From assembly GCA_003246805.1 (NCBI GenBank), contig QKDG01000002.1:1-13750 (forward strand): DNA of 13,750 nucleotides, given 5' to 3'. This document shows, piece by piece, positions 1-9,000 of this stretch. Source of the DNA: Clostridia bacterium (GTDB taxonomy: Bacteria > Bacillota > Clostridia > Oscillospirales > Ruminococcaceae). The notes beneath the pieces were generated by a model. The model saw only the letters and a program-made list of their open reading frames with translations, was not told where the DNA came from and did no database searches. A program made the translations under genes and the position numbers. How positions within the stretch are numbered: the first letter of the stretch is position 1; the number at the start of each line of letters is the position of its first letter.

Positions 1-1104
1 AACTATATCAATATCTTTTCTGTGATTTGAATGCATCTGAAGAATTCTTCCGACTCTTTCGTTATTGTCCTTTGTTGCGTTAAATACGCTTGAACCAGCC
101 TTCAAACTTCCTGAATATACACGGAAGAAGCAAAGCTTTCCAACGAATGGGTCAGTCATAATCTTAAATGCTAATGCCGCAAAAGGTTCATCATCTGATG
201 AAGGACGAACACATTCTTCGCCTGTATCAGGATTAACACCCTTTATCTGCTCAACATCAAGTGGTGATGGCATAAAATCAATTACAGCATCAAGCATTTT
301 CTGAACGCCCTTATTCTTATAAGAAGTTCCACATACAACAGGAACCATCTCATTTGCAATAGTAGCTTTTCTGATACAAGACTTGATTTCTTCAACTGAA
401 AGCTCTTCACCTTCAAGATATTTCATCATTATTTCTTCATCATGCTCAGCTGCAGCATCAAGAAGCTGTGCACGGTATTCCTGAGCCTTTTCAAGTAAAT
501 CAGCAGGGATTTCTTCAACTCTGATATCTTTTCCAAGGTCATCATAATAAACATTCGCTTTCATTTCAATAAGGTCGATGATACCTCTGAATTCGTCCTC
601 AGCTCCAATAGGAAGTTGAATCGGAACAGCGTTTGTCTTCAATCTGTCATGAAGCATTGAAACAACTCTGTAAAAGTCAGCGCCCATGATATCCATTTTG
701 TTAACATATACCATTCTTGGAACGTGATATTTATCAGCCTGTCTCCATACTGTTTCAGTCTGTGGCTCAACGCCGCCCTTAGCACAAAGAACAGTTACAG
801 AACCGTCAAGAACTCTTAAAGAACGCTCAACTTCAACTGTAAAGTCAACGTGACCAGGGGTGTCGATAATATTGACTCTATGGTTTTTCCAGAATGCAGT
901 TGTAGCAGCTGAAGTGATAGTGATACCTCTTTCCTGCTCCTGCTCCATCCAGTCCATTGTAGCGGCACCCTCGTGAACTTCACCAATTTTATGTGTTATA
1001 CCTGTATAAAAAAGGATACGTTCAGTTGTGGTTGTCTTGCCTGCGTCAATGTGCGCCATTATACCAATATTACGAGTCATCTCAAGTGATACATCTCTTG
1101 GCAT
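1..1104 (-). CDS. fusA: Elongation factor G, N-terminal 368 residues (cut by the window edge)
   Basis: EF-G is the ribosomal translocase, a GTPase that moves tRNAs and mRNA after peptide transfer in the cytoplasm. The frame is open from the ATG at 1102-1104 to the left edge, giving about the first half of a protein that is normally near 690-700 residues. All GTPase signatures are visible: the P-loop AHIDAGKT (residues 17-24), switch II DTPGH (81-85) with the catalytic His85, and NKMD (135-138). The sequence then enters domain II (GRILQMHSN near residue 357). The start is supported by GGGAGG seven bases upstream. It lies 42 bases after rpsG on the same strand, the usual str-operon order. tuf may follow outside the window, but this cannot be seen. 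No odd residues were noticed in the motifs. Confidence 0.97.
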   Translation of the reverse strand, partial: MPRDVSLEMTRNIGIMAHIDAGKTTTTERILFYTGITHKIGEVHEGAATMDWMEQEQERGITITSAATTAFWKNHRVNIIDTPGHVDFTVEVERSLRVLDGSVTVLCAKGGVEPQTETVWRQADKYHVPRMVYVNKMDIMGADFYRVVSMLHDRLKTNAVPIQLPIGAEDEFRGIIDLIEMKANVYYDDLGKDIRVEEIPADLLEKAQEYRAQLLDAAAEHDEEIMMKYLEGEELSVEEIKSCIRKATIANEMVPVVCGTSYKNKGVQKMLDAVIDFMPSPLDVEQIKGVNPDTGEECVRPSSDDEPFAALAFKIMTDPFVGKLCFFRVYSGSLKAGSSVFNATKDNNERVGRILQMHSNHRKDIDIV

Positions 1105-1146
1105 AATATCCTCCCTTTTATTCTCGGATTGTTAATACTTACAATA

Positions 1147-1617
1147 TTAGAAACGATAGTGTGCAAATGCCTTGTTAGCTTCTGCCATTTTGTGTGTGTC
1201 GTCACGCTTCTTGCATGCTCCGCCAACACCGTTTATCGCATCAAGGATTTCTGCTGCAAGTCTTTCCTTCATTGTTGCTTCATTTCTTCCTCTTGAGTAA
1301 GATGTTAACCATCTAAGGCCTAATGTCTGGCGTCTTTCAGGACGAACCTCCATAGGAACCTGATAAGTTGCTCCACCAACACGGCGAGCCTTAACCTCAA
1401 GGTTTGGCATTATATTTTCCATTGCTGCTTCAAAAACTTCAAGCGCTGGCTTTCCGCTTTTTTCTGCAATTATTTCGAATGCACCATAAACAATTTTCTG
1501 TGCAACACCCTTCTTACCGTCAAGCATAATGTTGTTGATAAGACGTGTTACAAGCTTTGAATTGTAAACAGGGTCAAGCAAAACATCACGTTTTGCAATA
1601 TTACCTCTTCTTGGCAC
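1147..1617 (-). CDS. rpsG: 30S ribosomal protein S7
   Basis: S7 is a primary 16S rRNA-binding protein that nucleates assembly of the 30S head and lies near the E site. The family signature is clear at residues 16-45 (DPVYNSKLVTRLINNIMLDG and following), and the C terminus ends in the typical HKMAEANKAFAHYRF. I chose the GTG at 1615-1617, which gives 156 residues beginning V/M-PRRG, the standard S7 length. The longest frame would start at another GTG at 1633-1635. That codon is directly in front of the AAGGAGG ribosome site, so the ribosome site would lie inside the coding sequence, which is implausible. The gene lies between rpsL and fusA in the str operon. In E. coli S7 represses this operon by binding the rpsL-rpsG spacer; whether that applies here is unknown. 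Confidence 0.97.
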   Translation of the reverse strand: MPRRGNIAKRDVLLDPVYNSKLVTRLINNIMLDGKKGVAQKIVYGAFEIIAEKSGKPALEVFEAAMENIMPNLEVKARRVGGATYQVPMEVRPERRQTLGLRWLTSYSRGRNEATMKERLAAEILDAINGVGGACKKRDDTHKMAEANKAFAHYRF

Positions 1618-1775
1618 TTCGCTTCCCTCCTTCACATAATGATATCATAGGTACTCGTTTTAATTCCACTACCTGTTACCTGATTTGAACGGGCACGTCA
1701 AAAACGTAAGACCAACGGAGGCATAAATATATTTATATTAAAGCCCCACATTTATCTTGTGGCTAACTGAGTTTT
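1618..1775 (-). other. rpsL-rpsG intercistronic spacer with a small hairpin
   Basis: This 158-base spacer is long for two co-transcribed ribosomal genes. Just after the rpsL stop, a hairpin (1742-1764) can form on the minus-strand RNA. Its arms are AGCCACA and TGTGGGGCT, with a two-base bulge and a seven-base loop. It is followed by TTTAATAT, so it could act as a weak partial terminator, a processing site or a protein-binding site. A TTGACG element lies at 1696-1701, but no good -10 box is at the right distance. A 10-base perfect palindrome (atgatatcat, 1639-1648) sits just upstream of the rpsG ribosome site. No gene or tRNA is present. Function is unproven. Confidence 0.4.
1626..1632 (-). 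promoter_or_regulatory. Ribosome binding site that fixes the rpsG start
   Basis: On the minus strand the sequence is AAGGAGG followed by eight bases and then GTG, an excellent Shine-Dalgarno for the GTG at 1617. The in-frame upstream GTG at 1635 touches the 5' side of this site and has no ribosome site of its own. Confidence 0.85.
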
Positions 1776-2210
1776 CTACTTTTTAGCTGCTGCTGCGCCT
1801 GGCTTAGGTCTCTTCGCACCGTATTTAGAACGAGCCTGCATTCTCTTTGCAACGCCCTGTGCGTCAAGTGTTCCACGGATAATGTGGTAACGAACACCAG
1901 GAAGGTCCTTTACACGACCACCACGAATAAGAACAACGCTGTGCTCCTGTAAATTATGGCCGATACCTGGAATGTAAGCTGTAACTTCGTAACCATTTGT
2001 AAGTCTTACTCTGGCAATTTTTCTCATAGCTGAGTTAGGCTTCTTTGGTGTGCTTGTTCTAACAGCAGTACATACTCCACGCTTTTGTGGTGAAGATAAA
2101 TCAATCTCCGATTTCTTCTTAGAGTTGTAGCCCTTTTGAAGTGCAGGAGCAGTTGACTTGTATTCAACAACTTCTCTTCCCTTGCGAACTAGCTGGTTAA
2201 ATGTTGGCAT
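1776..2210 (-). CDS. rpsL: 30S ribosomal protein S12
   Basis: S12 lies at the decoding centre of the 30S subunit and affects accuracy. The protein is 144 residues from the ATG at 2208-2210, preceded by GGAAGGAGAG. A longer frame to 2279 would add 23 unlike residues and run over the promoter, so it is rejected. Conserved TPKKPNSA (residues 54-61) and GGRVKDLPGVRYH (97-109) are intact. Lys56 and Lys101, equivalent to E. coli K43 and K88 where streptomycin-resistance changes occur, are both lysine, so the gene looks wild type. Asp102 matches the Asp that is methylthiolated in E. coli. Residues 18-40 contain the extra loop typical of Gram-positive S12. The tail ends in PGAAAAKK, longer than the E. 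coli C terminus. It is the first gene of the str operon. Confidence 0.97.
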   Translation of the reverse strand: MPTFNQLVRKGREVVEYKSTAPALQKGYNSKKKSEIDLSSPQKRGVCTAVRTSTPKKPNSAMRKIARVRLTNGYEVTAYIPGIGHNLQEHSVVLIRGGRVKDLPGVRYHIIRGTLDAQGVAKRMQARSKYGAKRPKPGAAAAKK

Positions 2211-2236
2211 ATTTTCTCTCCTTCCCGTAAAAATAT

Positions 2237-2264
2237 GTATGCTAAACACAGTTGTTTGGCATAC
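2237..2264 (-). promoter_or_regulatory. Stem-loop at the predicted 5' end of the rpsL mRNA
   Basis: The minus-strand RNA can pair GTATGC with GCATAC and AAACA with TGTTT around an ACTG loop, giving eleven pairs with one C/A mismatch. It is followed by ATATTTTTACG, a short U run, and then the rpsL ribosome site. Its outer arm begins at the expected transcription start of the perfect promoter at 2271-2299. The hairpin is directly visible. Its role could be 5'-end stabilisation of the mRNA, attenuation or protein binding, and this is inference. Confidence 0.6.
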
Positions 2265-2270
2265 CTTTTT

Positions 2271-2299
2271 ATTATACATATTAGCACTCTATGTGTCAA
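2271..2299 (-). promoter_or_regulatory. rpsL proximal promoter, perfect sigma-A consensus
   Basis: On the minus strand TTGACA (2294-2299) is followed by a 17-base spacer and TATAAT (2271-2276). Both boxes match the housekeeping consensus exactly. Transcription would start near 2264 and give a leader of about 55 bases before the rpsL ATG at 2210. Such strength fits a ribosomal protein operon. Confidence 0.88.
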
Positions 2300-2408
2300 G
2301 TAAAATTGAAATTAATTTTACATTTTTATCATATTGCTACAAATTGAATATAATTATAAAAATATTTTGCCGTATGTGTACAATAATGTATTTTTTCCGT
2401 ATTTTATC

Positions 2409-2438
2409 ATTTTATGCAAAAAACAAAGGCTTTGTCAA
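2409..2438 (-). promoter_or_regulatory. Candidate distal promoter of the str operon
   Basis: On the minus strand TTGACA (2433-2438) is followed by an 18-base spacer containing a T6 run and by TAAAAT (2409-2414). It lies about 140 bases upstream of the perfect rpsL promoter and begins three bases after the rpoC hairpin. If used, it gives a leader near 190 bases. The -35 box is perfect and the -10 box matches at five of six bases; use in the cell is inferred. Confidence 0.6.
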
Positions 2439-2441
2439 TGA

Positions 2442-2474
2442 AATATAGCCCTTAAAAATTATAAGGGCTATATT
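2442..2474 (-). terminator. Hairpin after rpoC, probable terminator
   Basis: The perfect 13-base stem AATATAGCCCTTA / TAAGGGCTATATT has a seven-base loop and starts 13 bases after the rpoC stop. The 3' flank on the minus strand is only TCATTGACA, so there is no long U run, although the stem itself ends in AU pairs. It probably ends or processes the rpoBC transcript before the str promoters. Confidence 0.65.
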
Positions 2475-2487
2475 CAGACGGGTTTTA

Positions 2488-5400
2488 TTACTCAGTGTCA
2501 GCAAAGCTTTCGTTTTTGATGACCTGAACATTATTGTAACACTCCATACCTGTTCCGGCAGGAACAAGCTTTCCGATAATAACATTTTCTTTTAGTCCGA
2601 GCAGCATATCGCTCTTTCCGCGGATTGCAGCGTCAGTCAACGCTTTCGTTGTTTCCTGGAATGAAGCAGCTGACAAGAAACTGTCAGAATTTGATGATGC
2701 CTTTGTGATACCCTGTAAAACAGGAATATATGTCACAAGGGCAGCGTTTTCATCACCATTGTCAATCTGCTGCTGAATTTCAGTATTGATTATATCAATT
2801 TCGTTCTTATCAACAAGTGCACCAGGCAACAGATAGCTTGTTCCGCTATCCTCAACCTTAACCTTCTTCATCATCTGGCGAACAATAACCTCGATGTGCT
2901 TATCGTTGATATCAACACCCTGCAAGCGATAAACCTTCTGGACTTCGTCTATAATGTAGTTCTGAACAGCCTTTTCGCCGATAACAGAGAGAACATCACC
3001 CGGATAAATACTACCTTCTGTCAAAGGCTCGCCTTTTTGCACCACATCTTCTTCCTTAACTTTCAGCTTATAGCCATAAGGAACCTGATAGTATTCCTCC
3101 TGAAGTGTTTCCGGGTCAGTTATAATAACATTCCTGATTTTCTTGATTTCTTCAATTCTGACATTACCGCCAAACTTTGCAATAATAGCAGCATTTTTAG
3201 GGCGACGGCTTTCAAAAAGCTCTTCAACACGGGGAAGACCCTGTGTGATATCCTCAGCAGACGCAATACCACCGGTGTGGAAGGTTCTCATCGTCAGCTG
3301 TGTACCAGGCTCACCGATAGACTGAGCAGAAATAATACCAACAGCTTCTCCGACAGCAACAAGATTACCGTTTGCAAGGTTTGCTCCGTAGCATTTTGCA
3401 CACACACCATATCTTGCCTGGCATTGAAGAACTGAACGTATTGAAATCTTTGTCTGTCCCTGCTCCTGCATTGCAGCGCTTATTCTCTTTGCATCGTTAA
3501 GATTTAAAAGCTTATCCTTTGAAACAATCAGCTCGCCGGATTTTGACTTGTAGTCCTCAACAAGATATCTGCCTATGAGGCGTTCGTGCAGTGGCTCAAT
3601 AACCTCTCTGCCGTTTTTGATTTCATAAATCTCAATACCTGTTTTTGTTCCGCAGTCATCCTGGCGGATAATAACATCCTGTGAAACGTCAACAAGACGA
3701 CGTGTAAGGTATCCTGAGTCAGCAGTACGAAGAGCCGTATCTGCAAGCCCTTTACGCGCACCACGTGACGAGATGAAGTATTCAAGAATATTCAGACCTT
3801 CACGATAATTTGCACGGATTGGCATTTCAATTGTTCTACCTGATGTGTTTGCAATAAGACCACGCATTCCTGCCAGCTGTCTTATCTGATTTATACTACC
3901 ACGCGCACCTGAATCAGCCATCATGAAGATAGGGTTGTATCTGTCAAGATTGTTTTTCAGTGCAACAGTAACATCGTCAGTTGCTTTGTTCCAGATTTCA
4001 ATTACCTTCTGTGATTTTTCCTCAGAAGAAATATATCCGCGCTTATACTGTTTGTCGATTTTATCAACAAGAGAATCAGCCTCTGCAAGAATATCCTTTT
4101 TTGTGGGAGGAATAATTGCATCACATACAGCAACTGTAATAGCAGCCCTTGTTGAATATTTAAAGCCAAGTGCCTTGATTTTATCAAGAACCTCAGAGGT
4201 TGTGGCTGTTCCGTGTTTTCTGATACATCTTTCAATAATATCTGAAAGCTGCTTTTTGCCAACAAGGAAGGAAACCTCAAGCTCAAACTGTTTTTCTGAG
4301 TTTGTTCTGTCAACAAAGCCTAAATCCTGTGGAATATTCTCATTGAATATCAGGCGGCCGACAGTTGCATCTATAAGCCTTGTAACACGTTTTTCACCCA
4401 TTTCCTTAGAAACGCGAACTTTAATAGCTGCATGCAGTGAAACAATCCCCTCCTGATAAGCCATAAGTGCTTCATTGACATCTCTGAACACCTTGCCCTC
4501 GCCGCACTCGCCTGCTTTTTCCATTGTCAGATAATACGAACCCAGAACCATATCCTGTGAAGGAACAGCAACAGGTCGGCCATCCGATGGCTTTAACAGG
4601 TTATTTGCAGCAAGCATCAAAAAGCGTGCCTCTGCCTGTGCTTCTGCTGATAAAGGAACGTGAACAGCCATCTGGTCACCGTCGAAGTCAGCGTTATATG
4701 CTGTACAAACAAGCGGATGCAGTTTTAGCGCACGACCCTCAACAAGAACTGGCTCAAATGCCTGAATACCAAGCCTGTGAAGTGTAGGCGCACGGTTTAA
4801 AAGCACCGGATGCCCTTCAATTACATTTTCAAGTGCATCCCAAACCTCAGGCTTTGCCCTGTCAACCATTTTTCTTGCAGATTTGATATTGTTTACAACG
4901 CCTAAATCAACAAGCCTTTTCATTACAAAAGGTTTAAACAGCTCAAGTGCCATTTCTTTTGGGAGACCACACTGATACATTTTAAGTTCTGGCCCTACAA
5001 CGATAACAGAACGTCCTGAATAGTCAACACGTTTTCCAAGCAGATTTTGTCTGAAACGCCCTTGCTTACCTTTTAGCATATCAGATAGTGATTTAAATGC
5101 TCTGTTGTTAGGTCCTGTTACAGGCCTGCCGTGTCTGCCGTTGTCTATAAGAGCGTCAACAGCCTCCTGCAACATTCTTTTTTCATTTCTTATGATAATG
5201 TCAGGTGCTTCAAGCTCAAGCATTCTCTTCAAACGGTTATTTCTGTTTATAACACGCCTGTATAAATCGTTAAGGTCACTTGTTGCATATCTGCCACCGT
5301 CAAGCATTACCATAGGGCGAAGTTCAGGCGGAATAACTGGCACAACAGTCATTATCATCCATTCAGGGCGATTGCCTGAAAGCCTGAAAGCCTCTACAAT

Positions 5401-6033
5401 TTCAAGCCTTTTTAAAAGCTTTATTCTCTTTTGCCCCTGAGGAAGGTCACGAAGCTCAGCCATCAGCTCAGCCGAAAGCTTATCAAGGTCGATTTCCTTC
5501 AAAAGTTCAAGTATAGCCTCAGCTCCCATTGCAGCCTTGAAGTCATCCTCAAATTTTTCCCTTGCCTCCTGATAATCCTTTTCTGAAAGCAGCTGCTTCT
5601 TCATCAGTGAGGTGTTTCCCGGGTCGATTACTATATATTTTGTGAAGTATAAAACTTCCTCAAGCCTTTTCTGTGAAACTTCAAGAACCTGGCCGATTCT
5701 TGAAGGTGTGCCTTTGAAGTACCAGATGTGTGATACAGGGGCAGCAAGCTGAATATGCCCCATTCTCTCGCGCCTTACCTTTGAACGGGTAACTTCAACT
5801 CCACAGCGTTCACATACCTTGCCCTTATAACGTATTTTCTTATATTTTCCGCAATAACATTCCCAGTCCTTTGACGGGCCAAAAATCTTTTCGCAGAACA
5901 AGCCTTCACGTTCAGGCTTTTGTGTTCTGTAATTAATAGTTTCAGGCTTTTCAACAGCACCATATGACCAATTGAGAATCTGCTCAGGTGATGCAAGACC
6001 AATTTTTATTGACTTAAATACATTAAATTCCAA
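2488..6033 (-). CDS. rpoC: DNA-directed RNA polymerase subunit beta'
   Basis: Beta' carries the catalytic magnesium of RNA polymerase and forms the clamp. The predicted 1181 residues are a normal length for Firmicutes. The first zinc site has Cys59, 61, 74 and 77. The active-site NADFDGD is at 447-453, with metal-binding Asp449, 451 and 453. The bridge helix (GARKGLADTALRTADSGYLT) lies around 758-777, and the second zinc site is Cys794, 871, 878 and 881. The trigger loop core TQLTMRTFHTGG is at 911-922 and runs into its second half (GLPRVEELFE) without the large insertion seen in E. coli. The start is a TTG at 6031-6033 after AAGGAAGAAGGGG; the N terminus MEFNVFKSIKIGLASPEQI matches the family there. 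Only 17 bases separate it from rpoB, so the two are co-transcribed. Confidence 0.98.
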   Translation of the reverse strand: MEFNVFKSIKIGLASPEQILNWSYGAVEKPETINYRTQKPEREGLFCEKIFGPSKDWECYCGKYKKIRYKGKVCERCGVEVTRSKVRRERMGHIQLAAPVSHIWYFKGTPSRIGQVLEVSQKRLEEVLYFTKYIVIDPGNTSLMKKQLLSEKDYQEAREKFEDDFKAAMGAEAILELLKEIDLDKLSAELMAELRDLPQGQKRIKLLKRLEIVEAFRLSGNRPEWMIMTVVPVIPPELRPMVMLDGGRYATSDLNDLYRRVINRNNRLKRMLELEAPDIIIRNEKRMLQEAVDALIDNGRHGRPVTGPNNRAFKSLSDMLKGKQGRFRQNLLGKRVDYSGRSVIVVGPELKMYQCGLPKEMALELFKPFVMKRLVDLGVVNNIKSARKMVDRAKPEVWDALENVIEGHPVLLNRAPTLHRLGIQAFEPVLVEGRALKLHPLVCTAYNADFDGDQMAVHVPLSAEAQAEARFLMLAANNLLKPSDGRPVAVPSQDMVLGSYYLTMEKAGECGEGKVFRDVNEALMAYQEGIVSLHAAIKVRVSKEMGEKRVTRLIDATVGRLIFNENIPQDLGFVDRTNSEKQFELEVSFLVGKKQLSDIIERCIRKHGTATTSEVLDKIKALGFKYSTRAAITVAVCDAIIPPTKKDILAEADSLVDKIDKQYKRGYISSEEKSQKVIEIWNKATDDVTVALKNNLDRYNPIFMMADSGARGSINQIRQLAGMRGLIANTSGRTIEMPIRANYREGLNILEYFISSRGARKGLADTALRTADSGYLTRRLVDVSQDVIIRQDDCGTKTGIEIYEIKNGREVIEPLHERLIGRYLVEDYKSKSGELIVSKDKLLNLNDAKRISAAMQEQGQTKISIRSVLQCQARYGVCAKCYGANLANGNLVAVGEAVGIISAQSIGEPGTQLTMRTFHTGGIASAEDITQGLPRVEELFESRRPKNAAIIAKFGGNVRIEEIKKIRNVIITDPETLQEEYYQVPYGYKLKVKEEDVVQKGEPLTEGSIYPGDVLSVIGEKAVQNYIIDEVQKVYRLQGVDINDKHIEVIVRQMMKKVKVEDSGTSYLLPGALVDKNEIDIINTEIQQQIDNGDENAALVTYIPVLQGITKASSNSDSFLSAASFQETTKALTDAAIRGKSDMLLGLKENVIIGKLVPAGTGMECYNNVQVIKNESFADTE

Positions 6034-6050
6034 AATAGCCCCTTCTTCCT

Positions 6051-9000
6051 TTAGATATTATCGTCGTCATCCTCTTCAGCAAAAAAATCAAGCTCATCAT
6101 CATTGCCATCAACATCAATGGCATCCTCATCATCGGCACCGTCAATAACAAAGCTGTCAAGATCTCCATCTTCAAGCTCTTCTCCTGATAACATCAAATC
6201 GTCATCACCTAAAACAGGCTGTGGAAGAATATCGTCATCTTCATCAAAATTCTGTTTTAAATCGATTTCTTCATCATTAACATTGAGAACCTTGACGTCA
6301 AGTCCAAGTGATTGAAGTTCTTTGATAAGAACCTTAAAGGATTCAGGAACACCCGGTTTAGGAATATTCTGACCCTTGACAATTGCTTCATAGGTATTTA
6401 CACGCCCCACAGTATCGTCAGACTTAACAGTCAGGATTTCCTGCAAGGTATAGGCTGCACCATAAGCTTCAAGTGCCCAAACTTCCATTTCTCCGAATCT
6501 CTGTCCGCCGAATTGTGCCTTACCGCCAAGAGGCTGCTGTGTAACAAGTGAATAAGGGCCGACAGAACGTGCGTGGATTTTATCATCAACAAGGTGGTGA
6601 AGCTTCAGATAATACATATATCCGACAGTAACGCGATTATCAAACTTTTCGCCTGTTCTTCCGTCATATAATACCGTTTTACCGTCGTCATTCATCTCAA
6701 GCTTTGATGTGTCAATGATTTCCCTGATGTTTTTATAAAGAACCTGCTCCTTTGGTGGTGTGTTCTTATTCTTTTCAGCCGCCATATTAAAGCAGTTTCT
6801 GATATCTTCTTCGTGTGCACCGTCAAATACCGGTGTCATAATCTTCCATCCAAGTGCCTTTGCAGCCATTCCCAGATGAACTTCAAGCACCTGACCGATG
6901 TTCATACGTGAAGGAACGCCCAGTGGGTTCAGAACAATGTCAAGTGGTGTACCATCCGGCAAGAATGGCATATCCTCCTGTGGCAAAATTCTTGATACAA
7001 CACCCTTGTTACCGTGTCGTCCCGCCATTTTGTCACCAACCGAGATTTTCCTCTTTTGTGCGATATAACAGCGTACAAGCATATTTACACCCGGGCTCAG
7101 CTCATCACAGTTTTCTCTTGTGAATATCTTGACATCAACAATAACGCCTGCTTCACCATGAGGAACTCTCAAAGAATTATCACGAACTTCCCTTGCTTTT
7201 TCGCCGAAAATAGCACGTAGAAGTCGTTCTTCTGCGGTTAGCTCAGTTTCTCCCTTAGGGGTAACCTTTCCTACAAGAATATCGCCGGAACGAACCTCAG
7301 CGCCTATTCTGATAATACCCCTGTCATCAAGATCCTTCAATGCATCCTCACCGACATTAGGTATATCCCTTGTTATCTCCTCTGGTCCAAGCTTTGTATC
7401 CCTTGATTCAATTTCGTATTCTTCTATGTGAACAGAAGTATAGATATCCTCACGTACAAGCTTTTCATTTAGAAGAATAGCATCCTCATAGTTATAGCCT
7501 TCCCATGTCATAAATCCGATAAGAGCATTTTTGCCAAGAGAAATTTCACCGTCAGCAGTAGCAGGGCCGTCAGCAATTACCTGCTTTTGGCCGATTTTCT
7601 CACCTTTTTTTACAATAGGGCGCTGATTTGTGCAGGTTCCCTGGTTTGAACGCTTGAACTTTGTAAGCTTATATGTGAACAGTCCGCCGTCATCTTCTCT
7701 TACGATAATTTCTTCAGCTGAAACCTTTTCAACCACGCCGGCTTTTCTTGAAACAAGGGCAACGCCTGAATCCACACAAGCCTTGTATTCCATGCCTGTA
7801 CCGACAATGGGTCCTTCGGTTTTGAGCAGTGGAACAGCCTGACGCTGCATGTTTGAACCCATGAGGGCACGGTTTGCGTCGTCGTTTTCAAGGAAAGGAA
7901 TCATTGCAGTAGCAATGGAAACAACCATTTTTGGTGAAACGTCCATAAAATCAACGTTTGCACGTTCAGTTTCAAGAATCTGGTCACGATAACGTGCCTT
8001 AACCTTCTGGTTTACAAATTTGCCTTCTTCTGACAAAGGCTCGTTTGCCTGTGCAACAACATAATTGTCCTCAACATCAGCAGTCATATAAACTACCTTG
8101 TCAGAAACAACTCCTGTTTTTTTATCTACTTTTCTGTATGGCGCTTCAATAAAGCCATACTCATTAATTCTCGCAAATGAAGCAAGATATGAGATAAGGC
8201 CGATGTTTGGTCCTTCAGGGGTTTCGATAGGGCACATTCTTCCGTAGTGAGAATAGTGAACGTCACGAACTTCAAATCCTGCTCTGTCTCGTGAAAGACC
8301 GCCAGGGCCCAAAGCTGATAAACGACGCTTGTGTGTCAGCTCAGCAAGAGGGTTTGTCTGGTCCATAAACTGTGACAGTGGTGATGAACCGAAAAATTCT
8401 TTAATAGCAGCAGTGATAGGGCGGATATTTATCAGTACCTGTGGTGAAACGACATCCATATCCTGTGCCTGAACATTCATTCTTTCACGGATAACTCTTT
8501 CCATTCTTGCAAAACCAATTCTGAATTGATTCTGCAACAATTCACCAACAGAACGTATACGTCTGTTTCCAAGATGGTCAATATCGTCAACAAGGCCAAC
8601 ACCCTCACATAAGTTCAGGAAGTAACTGATTGTTGCATATATATCATCAAGTATGATATGCTTTGGAACAAGCTCGTCAGCACGTGCCTTGATATTGTCC
8701 TCAAGTTCCTGCTGATTGCTGCTGTCTTCTAAAATTTCTTTTAGAACACTAAAACAAACCTTTTCATTTATACCATAAGGTGTGCAGTCAAAATCAACAT
8801 AGGCTTTAATATCAACCATACCGTTGCCTATTATTTTAACTTCCTTTTCATCAACCTTTGTTGTTGTTTCCCCTGTTGGTAAGGTAACTGTTTCTTTTTT
8901 GACAACAGTAACAAAAGCCTCATAAACACCGGCAGTTTCTATCTGCATAGCATCATCATAGCTTAGCTTGTCGCCTGCATCAGCAATAATTTCACCGGTC

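Noticed and set aside
1679..1697. tRNA-like T-loop (GTTCAAATC) in the rpsL-rpsG spacer
   Set aside because: The flanking bases do not form the T stem, and no anticodon arm or acceptor stem can be built around it.
2158..2448. 96-codon plus-strand frame over the rpsL promoter region
   Set aside because: It overlaps the start of rpsL and both promoters and gives a low-complexity hydrophobic translation.
2896..3435. 179-codon open frame on the plus strand inside rpoC
   Set aside because: It lies antisense to conserved rpoC coding sequence, has no recognisable family features, and its product looks like a reverse-frame shadow.
3923..4456. 177-codon open frame on the plus strand inside rpoC
   Set aside because: It is a shadow of the highly conserved opposite-strand gene; the Ser-rich translation resembles no protein I know.
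8320..8400. Rifampicin-resistance change in rpoB (Pro507 in place of the Gln seen in Bacillus and E. coli)
   Set aside because: The main resistance positions (Asp513, His523, Ser528) are wild type, and a Pro at this position is more likely lineage variation than resistance.
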